Positions 11,605 to 21,164 of a stretch of 64,000 bases of DNA are shown here, piece by piece (position 1 is the stretch's first letter; every line of letters begins with the position of its first letter). Where the stretch lies: NCBI RefSeq assembly GCF_003369915.1, contig NW_022881614.1, forward strand, positions 868,001 through 932,000. Direction: 5' to 3'. Source of the stretch: Drosophila miranda (Eukaryota; Arthropoda; Insecta; Diptera; Drosophilidae). Made by a program: the position numbers and the translations under genes. The notes beneath the pieces are model-generated. The model saw nothing but the letters and a program-made list of their open reading frames with translations. It searched no databases and had not been told where the DNA came from.

Positions 11605-12771
11605 TTAGTTGCTGTTCTTGGTCGGATGTACTGACTGGGCTCCGGTCGGTACATCCCGTTTCAAGTTTTTCGCTGGGTTACATTTGACGCATCGAGGTTT
11701 ATAAATATTCTTAGCACCACACCCATAGCAGAAAATTCGCCTTTCTCCCAAACAATCATCAAAACGATGCCCTTCCTGGTCGCAGTTCCAGCATACTAGT
11801 TTCTTACGATAAATCTGCGAAACGTCTTCTTCCTCCATATTTTCATTGTCCTTAAGTATTTCTGCTACATTCGGTTTGCTGAATTTACTTCGTGGAAAAG
11901 GGTTATGGTTGTCTTTACAGAAGTTTTCATGCTTGCGAACTTCTTCTCTCAGGCCAGTTCGATCGCTGATTTTGAGATGCAAGAGTTCATATCTGAGGGC
12001 CGTTTTTGCGTTACGTTTTAAAATGTCTACTAACTTATTTTCGCTAACCTCGTGTGAGAGCCTGGACACTAATTCTTCGACGGCCGTCTGGTAATCGTCA
12101 AACGATTCACCCTCTCTCTGACGGCGTTTTCTAATCAACTCCCACAAGTCGAAATCATCTTTAGCATCATCGAATCGTTGTCTAAATGAGGCAGAAAAAG
12201 TTTGCCAAGAAAACTGTGGGTTCTTTCTATGGAAGTTCCAAAACCAATCGCTGGCTTTAGACGAGAAAAGCAGATGCATATTGTCACAGAGTAATTCGTA
12301 ATCGTTATTTAAAGTGGAGGATGTAAGTGAACGAACCCTGTACAGGAATTCGTCGACGTGCATAGCGTCTTTGGATCCGTCAAATTTTAGTCGCCAACTG
12401 GCTAAGATATTAGCGGCCTTCCCAGGAGCTATTGCCCTGTTAGAGACATTTGGATGTGGTAATCCCCTTTCCCTTCCATTTTCTGAAGACAACGAGTTTC
12501 CTGTTATATTAGGCTCGTGATTTTGCCTTGTCGCTTGCACAGGCGTGCTATCTGAAGCTATAGTCATCCTACCTAATTGTCCGCGTAGATTTTCTTCGAT
12601 CAAATTCTTAACGAATGAACTTAGCTCCACCATCATATCTTTCTGCTCACCTTTTATCAGGGCTTGTATAACCTCAAGGGTTCTTTCCGGCATATCTCCT
12701 TCGCCCGACCTATGGCTGATACTGCCCAAAGAATTATCCCGAAATTGTTGAGACTGCAACCTAGTATGCAT
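11605..12771 (-). CDS. gag: Gag polyprotein of the 6.5-15.9 kb retrotransposon
   Basis: An intact 388-codon frame from ATG 12771. The middle (about residues 125-285) looks like a retrotransposon Gag capsid domain, with FDGSKDAMHVDEFLYRV, a WQTFSASFRQRF segment and a GESFDDY stretch. Near the C-terminus lies a CX2CX4HX4C zinc knuckle (CWNCDQEGHRFDDC), followed by a second, irregular cysteine cluster (CYGCGAKN...CVKCN). Gag forms the particle that packages element RNA. It is the only uninterrupted structural gene of the element. Confidence 0.85.
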   Translation of the reverse strand: MHTRLQSQQFRDNSLGSISHRSGEGDMPERTLEVIQALIKGEQKDMMVELSSFVKNLIEENLRGQLGRMTIASDSTPVQATRQNHEPNITGNSLSSENGRERGLPHPNVSNRAIAPGKAANILASWRLKFDGSKDAMHVDEFLYRVRSLTSSTLNNDYELLCDNMHLLFSSKASDWFWNFHRKNPQFSWQTFSASFRQRFDDAKDDFDLWELIRKRRQREGESFDDYQTAVEELVSRLSHEVSENKLVDILKRNAKTALRYELLHLKISDRTGLREEVRKHENFCKDNHNPFPRSKFSKPNVAEILKDNENMEEEDVSQIYRKKLVCWNCDQEGHRFDDCLGERRIFCYGCGAKNIYKPRCVKCNPAKNLKRDVPTGAQSVHPTKNSN

Positions 12772-13148
12772 CCCTCTGCGCGATGTAGTTCCCCGTCCCT
12801 GTTTAGGCCTAGCCCCTCTTGACTTTTGATGTCCTCTCTCTGAAGCGTTTGACTCCGGGTTGGATCCCCTTCTAACGGCACTATACCCGAACCCATGTCG
12901 GGTGGTAATTCGGCTGCTAGAGTATTCTCATCAAACGAAAGTTCCTCCGGATTTAACTCCGCCCTACATACGGGGCAATTTCTGTTATTTTTCACGAATT
13001 CTTTCATGCAAGTATCATGATACCTGTGCCCACAAGACGCAGTACATATTAGTTGACTTCTTCTTATGGCTTCTTGACATATACCACAGATCTGGGCGTC
13101 CACGTCACCCGACGCCTTGCCCCCTGGGGTACGTTGTACTGGTGACAT
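12657..13148 (-). CDS. RING-H2 zinc-finger ORF upstream of gag in the retrotransposon
   Basis: A 163-codon frame opens with ATG shortly after the primer site. Residues C21, C24, C39, H41, H44, C47, C58 and C61 form a complete RING-H2 pattern, with the CPVC end typical of E3 ubiquitin ligases. After about residue 95 the frame runs over the start of gag (ATG at 12771) in another phase and stops looking protein-like. Either the RING is a separate overlapping ORF, or it was the N-terminus of a longer Gag and a 1-nt change near 12800-12850 has split them. A RING finger is not a usual part of Ty3/gypsy Gag. The RING function (ubiquitin transfer) is inferred from the motif only. Confidence 0.75.
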   Translation of the reverse strand: MSPVQRTPGGKASGDVDAQICGICQEAIRRSQLICTASCGHRYHDTCMKEFVKNNRNCPVCRAELNPEELSFDENTLAAELPPDMGSGIVPLEGDPTRSQTLQREDIKSQEGLGLNRDGELHRAEGCILGCSLNNFGIILWAVSAIGRAKEICRKEPLRLYKP

Positions 13149-13720
13149 GTTAAGGTAACTCAGTAATACGAGTTCTGATCACTAAATGTGGAAATCCCTA
13201 ATTATAGGACCAAAGCTTCAATAAATTCTACAAAATTTTCCTAAATACCCAATATTTGTCCTTTTCGAGCTTGACTCCGTCCGATATACGCTTTCTCTTG
13301 TCGCCGGAATATAACCTCAATGAAATCTAAATTGGTCTATGGTATGTTTATGTGGTCAGTAACCTTGGCAATGGCTAATTTCCAAATCTATATCTAGAAA
13401 ATTAGACTTCCGAAAGCCATCGATACTCTTCCCTCATAAACTCTTTTGGGGTTATCCTATTATAATTTGGCCGACCTATCCGCCTTTGTGAATAGCTGTC
13501 GTATATTCGCCAATTAATTCTGGTAACAAAAAAAAATCAGTTTCCATCCCTTGCTACCTGGCGGATTCTATTTGGTTAGGTATTCCGAAACTCAGAACCC
13601 AAAATTCCATCAATATCCTCCGTTACAGTAGTTGGACGAGAAGTATTAATTTTAATGTGGAATTTAAAATTGCAACGAGCAAAGTTTTTGGGGGTTGTAA
13701 CCAGTAGTAACTCGTACTCT

Positions 13721-13740
13721 GGCCCCACGTTGAGCGCCAA
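13721..13740 (-). promoter_or_regulatory. primer-binding site, tRNA-Lys type
   Basis: Four bases inside the 5' LTR, the minus strand reads TTGGCGCTCAACGTGGGGCC. It matches the 3' end of tRNA-Lys except for one base. The second element in this window has the perfect form of the same site. Confidence 0.75.
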
Positions 13741-13744
13741 TCTA

Positions 13745-15917
13745 TGTAATGTGCCAGAAATTCATATTCGTAGAGGTGTGAGATTGTATGTACGGATGGA
13801 GGTTGTACATACTTTTTTTGACGGTCAGACACCAATAGTATAGCAGGATTTCGGAACGTGTACCTCTAGCTATGCTCTAACTAGCTCGCCGGAATGTCGT
13901 GGGATCTTTCCTACTCTCCTATCTGCTATACGAACACATTCGCAAAGATGTTTTAGGTACACTTGATTTAATGTTCAAAAGGAACTCTACCAAAGAAATC
14001 AAAAAGAAAATAATGTGAATTTTAACTAACTGTTTAACCGACTACCGACAAATAGTCAGGCTATATTCCGTCGCTCTTGGGGAACTCAGATGACTTTGAC
14101 CCCTTCTCTACCCTCCCTCCCTTTGTATGCCGTTTAATCGACAGCATAACCCTAATCGAGCGCATCTCTATTTGATCATCGGACTTCCTCAGGCTCTACT
14201 CAGGACAAACACGAAAGGTTTAATGTTCCATTATTATCTACTAATTATTATTTAATAATTCAAAATTTAAGGGTTTGGACTTCATGGTTTTCCAGATAAG
14301 TATAAACTTAGCATAAAGTAATTAAATAAAGAAGGAGGAAATAGTAGTAAGTTATACCTAGTTATATGTGTATATGTATATAGGACTTATGTGTAGAGAA
14401 TATGGCGTAAAAGAAATTAAATTGGAAAGAAGAGACAAATATGATAATTATATAACTAGAAGGCAAACGTGAAAGAAAAATTAGTAGCCGATCCGCTTTA
14501 AATTATGGCACGGATATGGTTGTTTCATATACCGGAATAGAAGTTTTATAAGACAGATATATATTTCGAAAATACTCGAGAATTCCGTTTAAGGAAGTTC
14601 GTAACTCACTCATACTTTATACGAATTATCCGGCGTGTCCGTTGAGCTCAAGGGGCGACGTAGGAACATATTCTGAGGAAGGGAGAAAAATTATGAATAT
14701 ACAGGTCTTCACTTCTAATTCGGATGAAACACCGATTTTCTTTCCATTTCCATACCCGTACGACGACGATTTGCCACTCAACGGCTGATCTTAAAAAAAA
14801 AATGTGGTTTTCATTTGCGCTAATTTCTAATTATGGGTAATTATATACATTATTGGGTTTTTTTTTTCTTTTTAAATCTATACAATACAAAAATAGTTAG
14901 TGCGTAGCCTAATCTTTAATAAATGGAAAATCTCATGACGAGACTCAAAACTAATACTTTGGTACATTTTCACACGACGACTATTAAACGGAAGTGTGGA
15001 TCGCCGCAGAATGATGTTTTATTTTCACAGTTTGAGAACCACTACACACACTGCGAAGAACTACATGCGAAAGCCTTAGCCGCGCGCTTGATTCATAAGC
15101 GAGAAGGGTGACAAGGGCGGCATATTAGTTTCTCCGAACTCGCAAGAAAACCATTCTTCTCGTCTTACTCCAAAATGTACTTCAGCTCAAGTATGCATCC
15201 ACATAACTTCGGGTTTCACTCTAGTATATCTTTGAACGGCTCTTTCTGGTTTATTTGGTTGTAGTTATCGTTGGTTTATGTAGATGCTGGTTCCTGGGAA
15301 ATCCGAGGTCTTTCCCAGATCTACTAAGAAATCGATGGACTTTGACGACCTCGTTCTTGGAGGTGTCGAACGTAGTAAGATTTCCAGCCCTTTTATTTTT
15401 CTTAATCCAAAACTTCAATTTACTTGGCACGTGTTTGATTGCACCACGTTTTCAAATTCACTTGTATATATATATTTGTATAAAAAGACACATCCGAATT
15501 CGCACAGCTTCACTATAGCAATGATCTAGCCAGCAGATCTATTACTTGCATTAGCCCTTACGATCGGAACTTTACCTTCCACAACCAACGGGGTAATCGT
15601 ACGATTTTAGACAAAGCTTACACCTTGCTTCTCTAGATAACGGAATAATCGTACGATGCTAAGCAAAGCTTACACATAGCTTCCACGACTAACGGAGTAA
15701 TCGTATGATTTCTAGTAAAGCTTTAAAACATAACTCCCACAAATCCACGCTGCTTCTCTAAATTAGACATTAAGCTCTTCAATGGAAGCTTTAACTACTG
15801 CTCTCTTGTAATTGATCTCTTATCTTGTTTTTGTAAAGAGCAGAGTTAATGTTAAACACGAGGGCCGTACTTCCCAAGCTGTTCTCTGGAGTTTTAGAGT
15901 CACAACTGGCCACTACA
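13745..15917 (-). repeat. 5' LTR of the 6.5-15.9 kb retrotransposon
   Basis: This is the right copy (2173 bp), with the same termini as the left copy. It adjoins the primer-binding site at 13721-13740, which fixes the element's orientation as minus. Confidence 0.9.
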
Positions 15918-17865
15918 AGTTCCGGCTACTAAGCATATGTATGTGCATATTATTTATTTTATATACACATACTCGTATAATGCGGGTGTGATTTGCATTC
16001 CAGATGGGTTCGGTTCGGCTCTATCTGGATTCCCATTCGGGGCTGGAAACCCTGAACTTTCCTTCCATTCTGAACCCATCGCATACTCGTACTCATAAAT
16101 ATGAATGCCTGTGAGCGATCAGATGAAGATACAAGCATCCACCATTACTTATTATGGCACAAAGTGTTTTTGGGTAATTTAAATTCCCTTACAGCCAGCC
16201 ACCACACTTCCGCCTGAGACCAGGCCTCAAGTTCAGGCCAATTAATTTTGCTTGTCTCCATCTCCAGTGACAGCCAACAGCATCTTTATCTGCCTCTCCG
16301 CTAATATGTTTATTCAATTTAATTTTAATTGATTGACAGCTTCACGACATCTGCACCCCCACAAGCCCCAAGCACAATGCAATGGGATTTCTTGGGGTAG
16401 CTTGAAAATACTTGTATTTTTCACTTGCCAATTGTACAGTTTTGTCTGCCGTCTGCCTGATTGTCTTTCGTTTTGTTTCATTAATATTTTTTTTTTTGTT
16501 GTATTTTGTTTTTTGACAAGTTTTTATGTTTAGTCAACCTTCAGCAGAAATAAAAAATCAGCAAAAAAAATTGTAATGGATTTTGATTAATCTTCGTTTT
16601 GTATCATCATCTCGGAGGGCCTTGAGTTATCGACTTATTGGGCTCCCAGCCCCCACACACTTGACGCGAAACTCAACGCGAAAAATGTTTCAAAAGTCAT
16701 AAAAATCCCATGAAACAAAAGCCAGCGTGTAAATAATACCTTGTTTTTAAAACAAATCAGATGCAAAGCTCGTGTTTATTGCACTTGAAATGATTGCCTC
16801 GATCGGATCGGATGGATATGGGGTAAATTATTGCGAAAAGGAAACCAGATCGCATGGAAATGTCAGGGGGGAAGAAAACTGAGACTCTCCCATAAATACA
16901 TAAACATTTATTGGAATAAAGCGAACGTTCTAGACGGGTGTCGGGTGCTCTTTTGAAGAATTTGAAGAAGTATCTGCTTGCCTGTGGCAATCGATTACAA
17001 AACGAAATGTGATTTTCTATGACGAAATCAAGTTACTGCCGTCTCTACTCGCGGTATACTCGGTATATCTTTATCTGTTTCTATAACTGGATGATATCCC
17101 ATTGTGTTTTAATTACGATAAGCTCAAGTCGAGCCATTAATCATAAATAGCGAAAATAAAGCACGATTCCCCAATTGAGACCCCATAGGAGTCGCCAGGT
17201 CGTGCGAATTTGATAATTATCACTTACGGGACCATTCATTACGATAAGTCCATTGATTGCCGAAAATTTCAAAATCTGAAACCGACAAATCTCGTGTGAA
17301 CAACAATAGAAATCCATTAAAGAAATACTCCGAGCATTAGATAATGCCTAAAGATACATATGTATATGGTTGCGGTGTCTGTGTCGATTACGGTTTCGGT
17401 CTTATTATTATCCAATTAAGCGGAATAGTTGCCAGCCATATCCCTTTATACCTATTCCAACCTGTCCTGATCTATCTGTCATAAAAGCTTCTTCTTCTTC
17501 TGTTTTTTGTTTAGCTTGAAGCTTCCCATTTGTGGCCCCATGACCTAAAAAAAGCCGCATCAACAGCGGATTGAAGCTGAAGGTGGTGTAAACAACTCTG
17601 TTAACAAATCGTCTTTTCGAAAGCGTCGCTAAATTTATAGACCTCTGCTCTGCTGGGCCTGGGACCAGACCCCTACTCAGGGTGGTTGGAGAATGGGAAG
17701 CACAGCTCGTCCCAGAGGTCGCATGCCCCTCCACCGAGCATTGTCCATGCCTGAAGCCGAAGATGGAGACGAAGTCGAGTAGGAGGAGGAGGAAGATCGA
17801 CAACGATTCAGGGGAAGAGCCTTGCCAGTCACGTTATCTGTCGCTTGGTGTCGCTTGCATAACAT

Positions 17866-17912
17866 CGGCTGCTGCTGCTGCTGCTGCTGCTGCTGGCTGT
17901 TGCTGTTGCTGC
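17866..17912. repeat. (CTG)n trinucleotide tract
   Basis: About ten CTG units, interrupted once and continued by TGTTGCTG variants. It lies in the presumed intron. Confidence 0.85.
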
Positions 17913-18332
17913 TGATGTTTCTGTAGCTTTATTTTTCTTGGGTACACAGCCATCAGCATCAGCTCTGCTCGAATTTCAGTTTGGGAACTCGATGCCGCCG
18001 TCTGTTTGTTTTTGCAGCGGCTGCTTGACTTCGCTAGACTACTTGCAGTAGCAGCATTTCCAACGTATTTGAGGTTGAGGGAATGCAAGGTGAAGGTGGA
18101 TGTGGATTTCTCCCGGGCAGGACTCTTATCCGCCCCTCAATGTGGGTCATGAGCATGAATGAAGGTCGTTTGCGAGGTAAGTATAAGTGCTTTCTGTTGT
18201 AGAATTTGATTTCGGTGAAAGTTGGAGCTAAGGTCTAAGAGCAACACAAAGTGGTAGGGTGGGGACAGTGGGGGTGGGTGGTAGTGGTAGGGTAGGGTAA
18301 ACAACACATAAAATTAGTAACACTTGGAGGTC

Positions 18333-18386
18333 GAAGGAAGCTTGGATATTGGACGTAAACAATTTATGCCCTATCCAAGCTTCTTT
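18333..18386 (+). other. intronic hairpin, 18-bp stem
   Basis: TCGAAGGAAGCTTGGATA is followed, after a 23-nt loop, by TATCCAAGCTTCTTTCGA. On the plus strand the stem has one G-U wobble and no bulge. On the minus strand the same place is an A-C mismatch. The structure is clean, but the stem is somewhat short for a Drosophila pre-miRNA and I do not recognise a known miRNA seed. Confidence 0.5.
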
Positions 18387-18636
18387 CGATTACAGATTGC
18401 AGTAAACACACATACATATATAACATTAAATATTAAAAACTGTTAGGCATGCGCATGCGTAGACGTAAAGAAGACAAAAAGCGAAACAGATGCGCAAGAG
18501 AGAAAGAGATATTAATTCCAAGAGCGAATATCGGATTCGCATAATCGTGCAAATTGAAGCGATGCCGATAACGCAATCGAAATGTTATACGATAGTGCTA
18601 TGGTTTTCTGCTGTATTTTTGTTTCTATTTTTATAC

Positions 18637-18733
18637 CAGGCATTCCAATGGCTGCGTGGACGCTGAGGAGCAGCAGCATCAGCGTAGCGGTAATGCTGGC
18701 AGAGCTATCACCGCCGCACTGTGGTCTTTTCAT
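18637..18733 (-). CDS. signal-peptide first exon of the secreted mucin-like gene
   Basis: A minus-strand ATG at 18733 has a good Drosophila context (CAAATCAAAATG). It opens 32 codons encoding a basic N-terminus and a hydrophobic stretch (TLMLLLLSVHAAIG) typical of a signal peptide, then reaches a GTATAA donor. The exon ends one base into a codon. That is exactly the phase required by the acceptor at 5203, and the join gives Met-Pro-Asp leading into VRPSPFALELQPP. No other nearby acceptor fits as well. I therefore infer that this exon starts the gene at 1931-5203, across an intron of 13.4 kb that now holds a complete LTR retrotransposon. The model is unproven without transcript data. The alternative is an independent gene whose other exons I have missed. 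Confidence 0.55.
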
Positions 18734-20014
18734 TTTGATTTGCTTTTTCGTGGGTAGGGTAGGAATTACAGTTGCTCGCTGTTGTATTTTTTTGTTTGTT
18801 ATTTGTTGTCTTTGTCACGCAATTAACAATTTAGAATTGGGCATTGCCCAAATACAGAGTCGAAATCCGCGAGCGAGTTCGAATAATTATTGCGTAGGAG
18901 CAGAATAACAATGATCGGAGCCGCGGCGATGACAAAATCGAAGGCAACGCAAGCGAGCCGGCACCGTATTGCCAAATACAAATAATATGTAATATTCAAG
19001 CCTCTTCTCCAGCCTATTATTCACATCAAATTCAATCAAACTGCGACACGATATCACGAATCCCCAAGACGCGCGTCCGACGACGATGCAACTAGCAGCT
19101 ATGAGGAGTCGATCGGGAGATTGAGTTTCAGATTGAGAGTGATAGTGAGAGTGCGAGTGCGAGAGAGAGCGAACGGAGAGGATTTAACAGGTGGCGCGGT
19201 GGTGCGATCGAGCGAGACACGTCCGCAGCTCACGAGTTCTGCGGTTTCAATAAACTTGGCAGCGCTTGGAGCTTGAAGCTTGACTTGGAGCATGGCTCTT
19301 GCTCTGGCTGTGACTGTGGCGCTGGCGCTGGCTCTGGCGCTGGCTCTGGCGCTGGCTCTGGCGTTGGCAGCGGCAGCAGCATCGGCTTCCAGGTAATATA
19401 AGCCATGGAAATACTGGAACACTAACTGTTTTGTTTACTGATTGACTATGTCCAGTCTTTTGCATTCCCCTTCAAGAGGGTACCGTACCCACCGTACGCC
19501 ACTTCAAATGTTTTTACACGACTCAGAAAATCAAATCGTAATTTCATTTAGTTGCCATTAGAGCATCATCGAATGCTTGGATTCCCAAAGATAGCCCTTC
19601 TTTCTGAATCGCATTTCCATTGCCTGCTGCAACTGGAAAGCAGTGTAAGCTAATTGATGTAATTGTTGTCTTTCTACACTCACACACGCTGACGTATTGC
19701 CAATGACGTTCAAGGTCAGCCACTGCGCACCGCCGCATCTGATCTGATCTGATCCGATGCACAGCCCATTCCCACATCCAACATTCAGCTAACAGCCGCT
19801 TAACATTCCAGCCGAACATTTCCAATCCAAAGCAAAACCAAACGACTCTCAGACAGACAGAAATTTAGCAGAAACAGAAAAAAGGGTAGCTTTTTGGCCG
19901 AAGATTAGCATACCCTCAAACTATATCGACAGAAATCTCAGGCAGAAAAAACTCGAACATTGAGGATCTACTTTTCGTGGAAACAGACTGGATGTCTCTA
20001 CCACTACCATCCCC
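18734..20014. other. upstream region of the mucin-like gene: 5' UTR / promoter and intergenic
   Basis: The 5' UTR and promoter of the minus-strand gene should lie here. I see a GAGA-rich stretch near 19130-19175 and 12-bp repeats at 19318-19370. No coding region is supported. Confidence 0.4.
19318..19370. repeat. 12-bp tandem repeat (GCTCTGGCGCTG type)
   Basis: Four to five units of alternating GCTCTG and GCGCTG hexamers. The long minus-strand frame across it (poly Ala/Arg/Ser) is a product of the repeat, not a gene. Confidence 0.7.
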
Positions 20015-21164
20015 TAGAAGGGTATTACAACAGAAACGAGGGGGAACGTTGTGAGTTGCTGCGGACACCGCAACTCTACAGTTATACCCGATACTTAGTC
20101 AGTATGGCTCTCCTCCGGCAGCCGCCGCTAATATTGAACGACACGACAAAGAATGCGTGCGAGAGAGACAGAAAATCAGTCTGAGCGTGACGTCGGGCGC
20201 TGCGTAGCCACTGCAAATTGATTTCTTGCTTTTGGCTACAAAAATGATCCGATCTGATCCAGATTCAGCAATCTGATAGATATGGTCATTATCTATGATT
20301 CTGCGTTTTTAGTTTTCTCGAATGTGCAGTATTGTGGATGCAACAGATTTTCGTTCTTTGTGGGGGCGGAAGGGGGTGTGGCAAAATTTTGACATATACG
20401 TTTTATAGTGAGATCTAACAGAAGTGTGGATACCAAATTTGGTTACTCTAGCCTTAATAGTCTCTGAGATTTGTGGATGCCGCAGATTTTCGTCCTTTGC
20501 GGGGCGGAAGGGGGTGTGGCGAAATTTGGACACGAAACGGTCAAGGTCCGATATCACAGGAGTGTGGATACCAAATTTGGTTGCTCTGGCTCTTGTAGGT
20601 TCTGAGATCCTTGAACTCATATTTTGCAATTGGCAAAACCGACAATGAAACCTGTGTGTTAGAGAGAGACAGAGCGGGAAAGAATGAAATTGTTTTCTTG
20701 ATTCTGGCTATAATAATTATACGATCTGGTTGAGATTTTACACTCTAGAACATATAGTCATCCTCTACGACTCTTCGTTTTTGGTTTTATCGTATCTTTA
20801 AAAATGTGGATGCCACAGATTTTCGTCCTTTGTGGGGCCGGAAGTGGGCGGGGCGAAGTTTTGAAATATTTTTGTAGCAGTGACATATCACAGAAGTCTG
20901 GATCCAAAACATCGTTGCTCTAGCTCTTATAGTCTTTGAGCACTAGGCGCTGAAGGGGACGGACAGACGGACAGACGGACGGACGGACGGACGGACGGAC
21001 AGACGGACAGACAGACAGGGCTCAATCGACTCGGCTATTGATGCTGATCAAGAATATATATACTTTATGGGATCGGAAACGATTCCTTCTAGACGTTACA
21101 CACATCCACTTTTACCACAAATCTAATATACCCCAATACTCATTTTGAGTATCGGGTATAAAAA
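20015..21164 (+). mobile_element. INE-1/DINE-1 (mini-me) non-autonomous Helitron-like element, about 1.15 kb
   Basis: The right part matches the INE-1 layout I know from Drosophila: a (GACG)/(GACA) microsatellite (20958-21018), then ACTCGGCTATTGATGCTGAT, a TATATATACTTTATG segment, GGTCGG-like core and a terminal GAGTATCGGGTATAA. The left end begins near an inverted version of that end (TTATACCCGATAC, about 20079). The body has three copies of a roughly 140-bp unit (starting near 20334, 20471 and 20811, each with GATTTTCGTCCTTTG-like and CAAATTTGGTT-like blocks). The size agrees with the ISX/ISY Helitrons reported from D. miranda. There is no coding capacity. A truncated copy in the opposite direction lies at 39011-39473. 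Confidence 0.85.
20958..21018. repeat. (GACG)/(GACA) microsatellite inside INE-1
   Basis: About fifteen tetranucleotide units, GACG mixed with GACA, as is normal for this element family. Confidence 0.9.

Larger units (their letters stand above)
6541..15917 (-). mobile_element. complete Ty3/gypsy-type LTR retrotransposon with 2.16-kb LTRs
   Basis: Near-identical direct repeats of about 2.16 kb (6541-8697 and 13745-15917) start TGTAATG and end CACTACA. They are flanked by a 4-bp duplication AGTT (6537-6540 and 15918-15921). The element reads on the minus strand: 5' LTR on the right, tRNA-Lys-type primer site, RING ORF, gag, protease, RT, integrase, 3' LTR on the left. There is no env. No clear polypurine tract precedes the 3' LTR. 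By eye the LTRs differ at roughly ten places, including a short indel near 6739/13946, so the insertion is young. The coding part is nevertheless broken by frameshifts and lacks RNase H. LTR length and layout recall the Osvaldo/Ulysses group, but I cannot assign a family. It lies in sense orientation inside the first intron of the mucin-like gene. Confidence 0.9.
15918..18636. other. distal part of the long intron, right of the retrotransposon
   Basis: Noncoding on both strands as far as I can see. It holds a (CTG)n tract, a perfect hairpin at 18333-18386 (both listed separately) and AT-rich stretches. The minus-strand frame 17408-17803 has no protein-like pattern. As part of a long first intron it is a plausible place for enhancers, but I see no specific motif cluster that I can defend. 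Confidence 0.4.

Noticed and set aside
17408-17803. 131-codon minus-strand frame with hydrophobic start
   Set aside because: No splice logic, no known domain, and it lies in the presumed intron.
19099-19465. Ala/Arg/Ser-repeat frames on the minus strand
   Set aside because: Produced by the 12-bp GCTCTGGCGCTG repeat.
20309-20629. 106-codon minus-strand frame with internal repeat
   Set aside because: It is the internal 140-bp repeat of INE-1 read through. This element has no genes.
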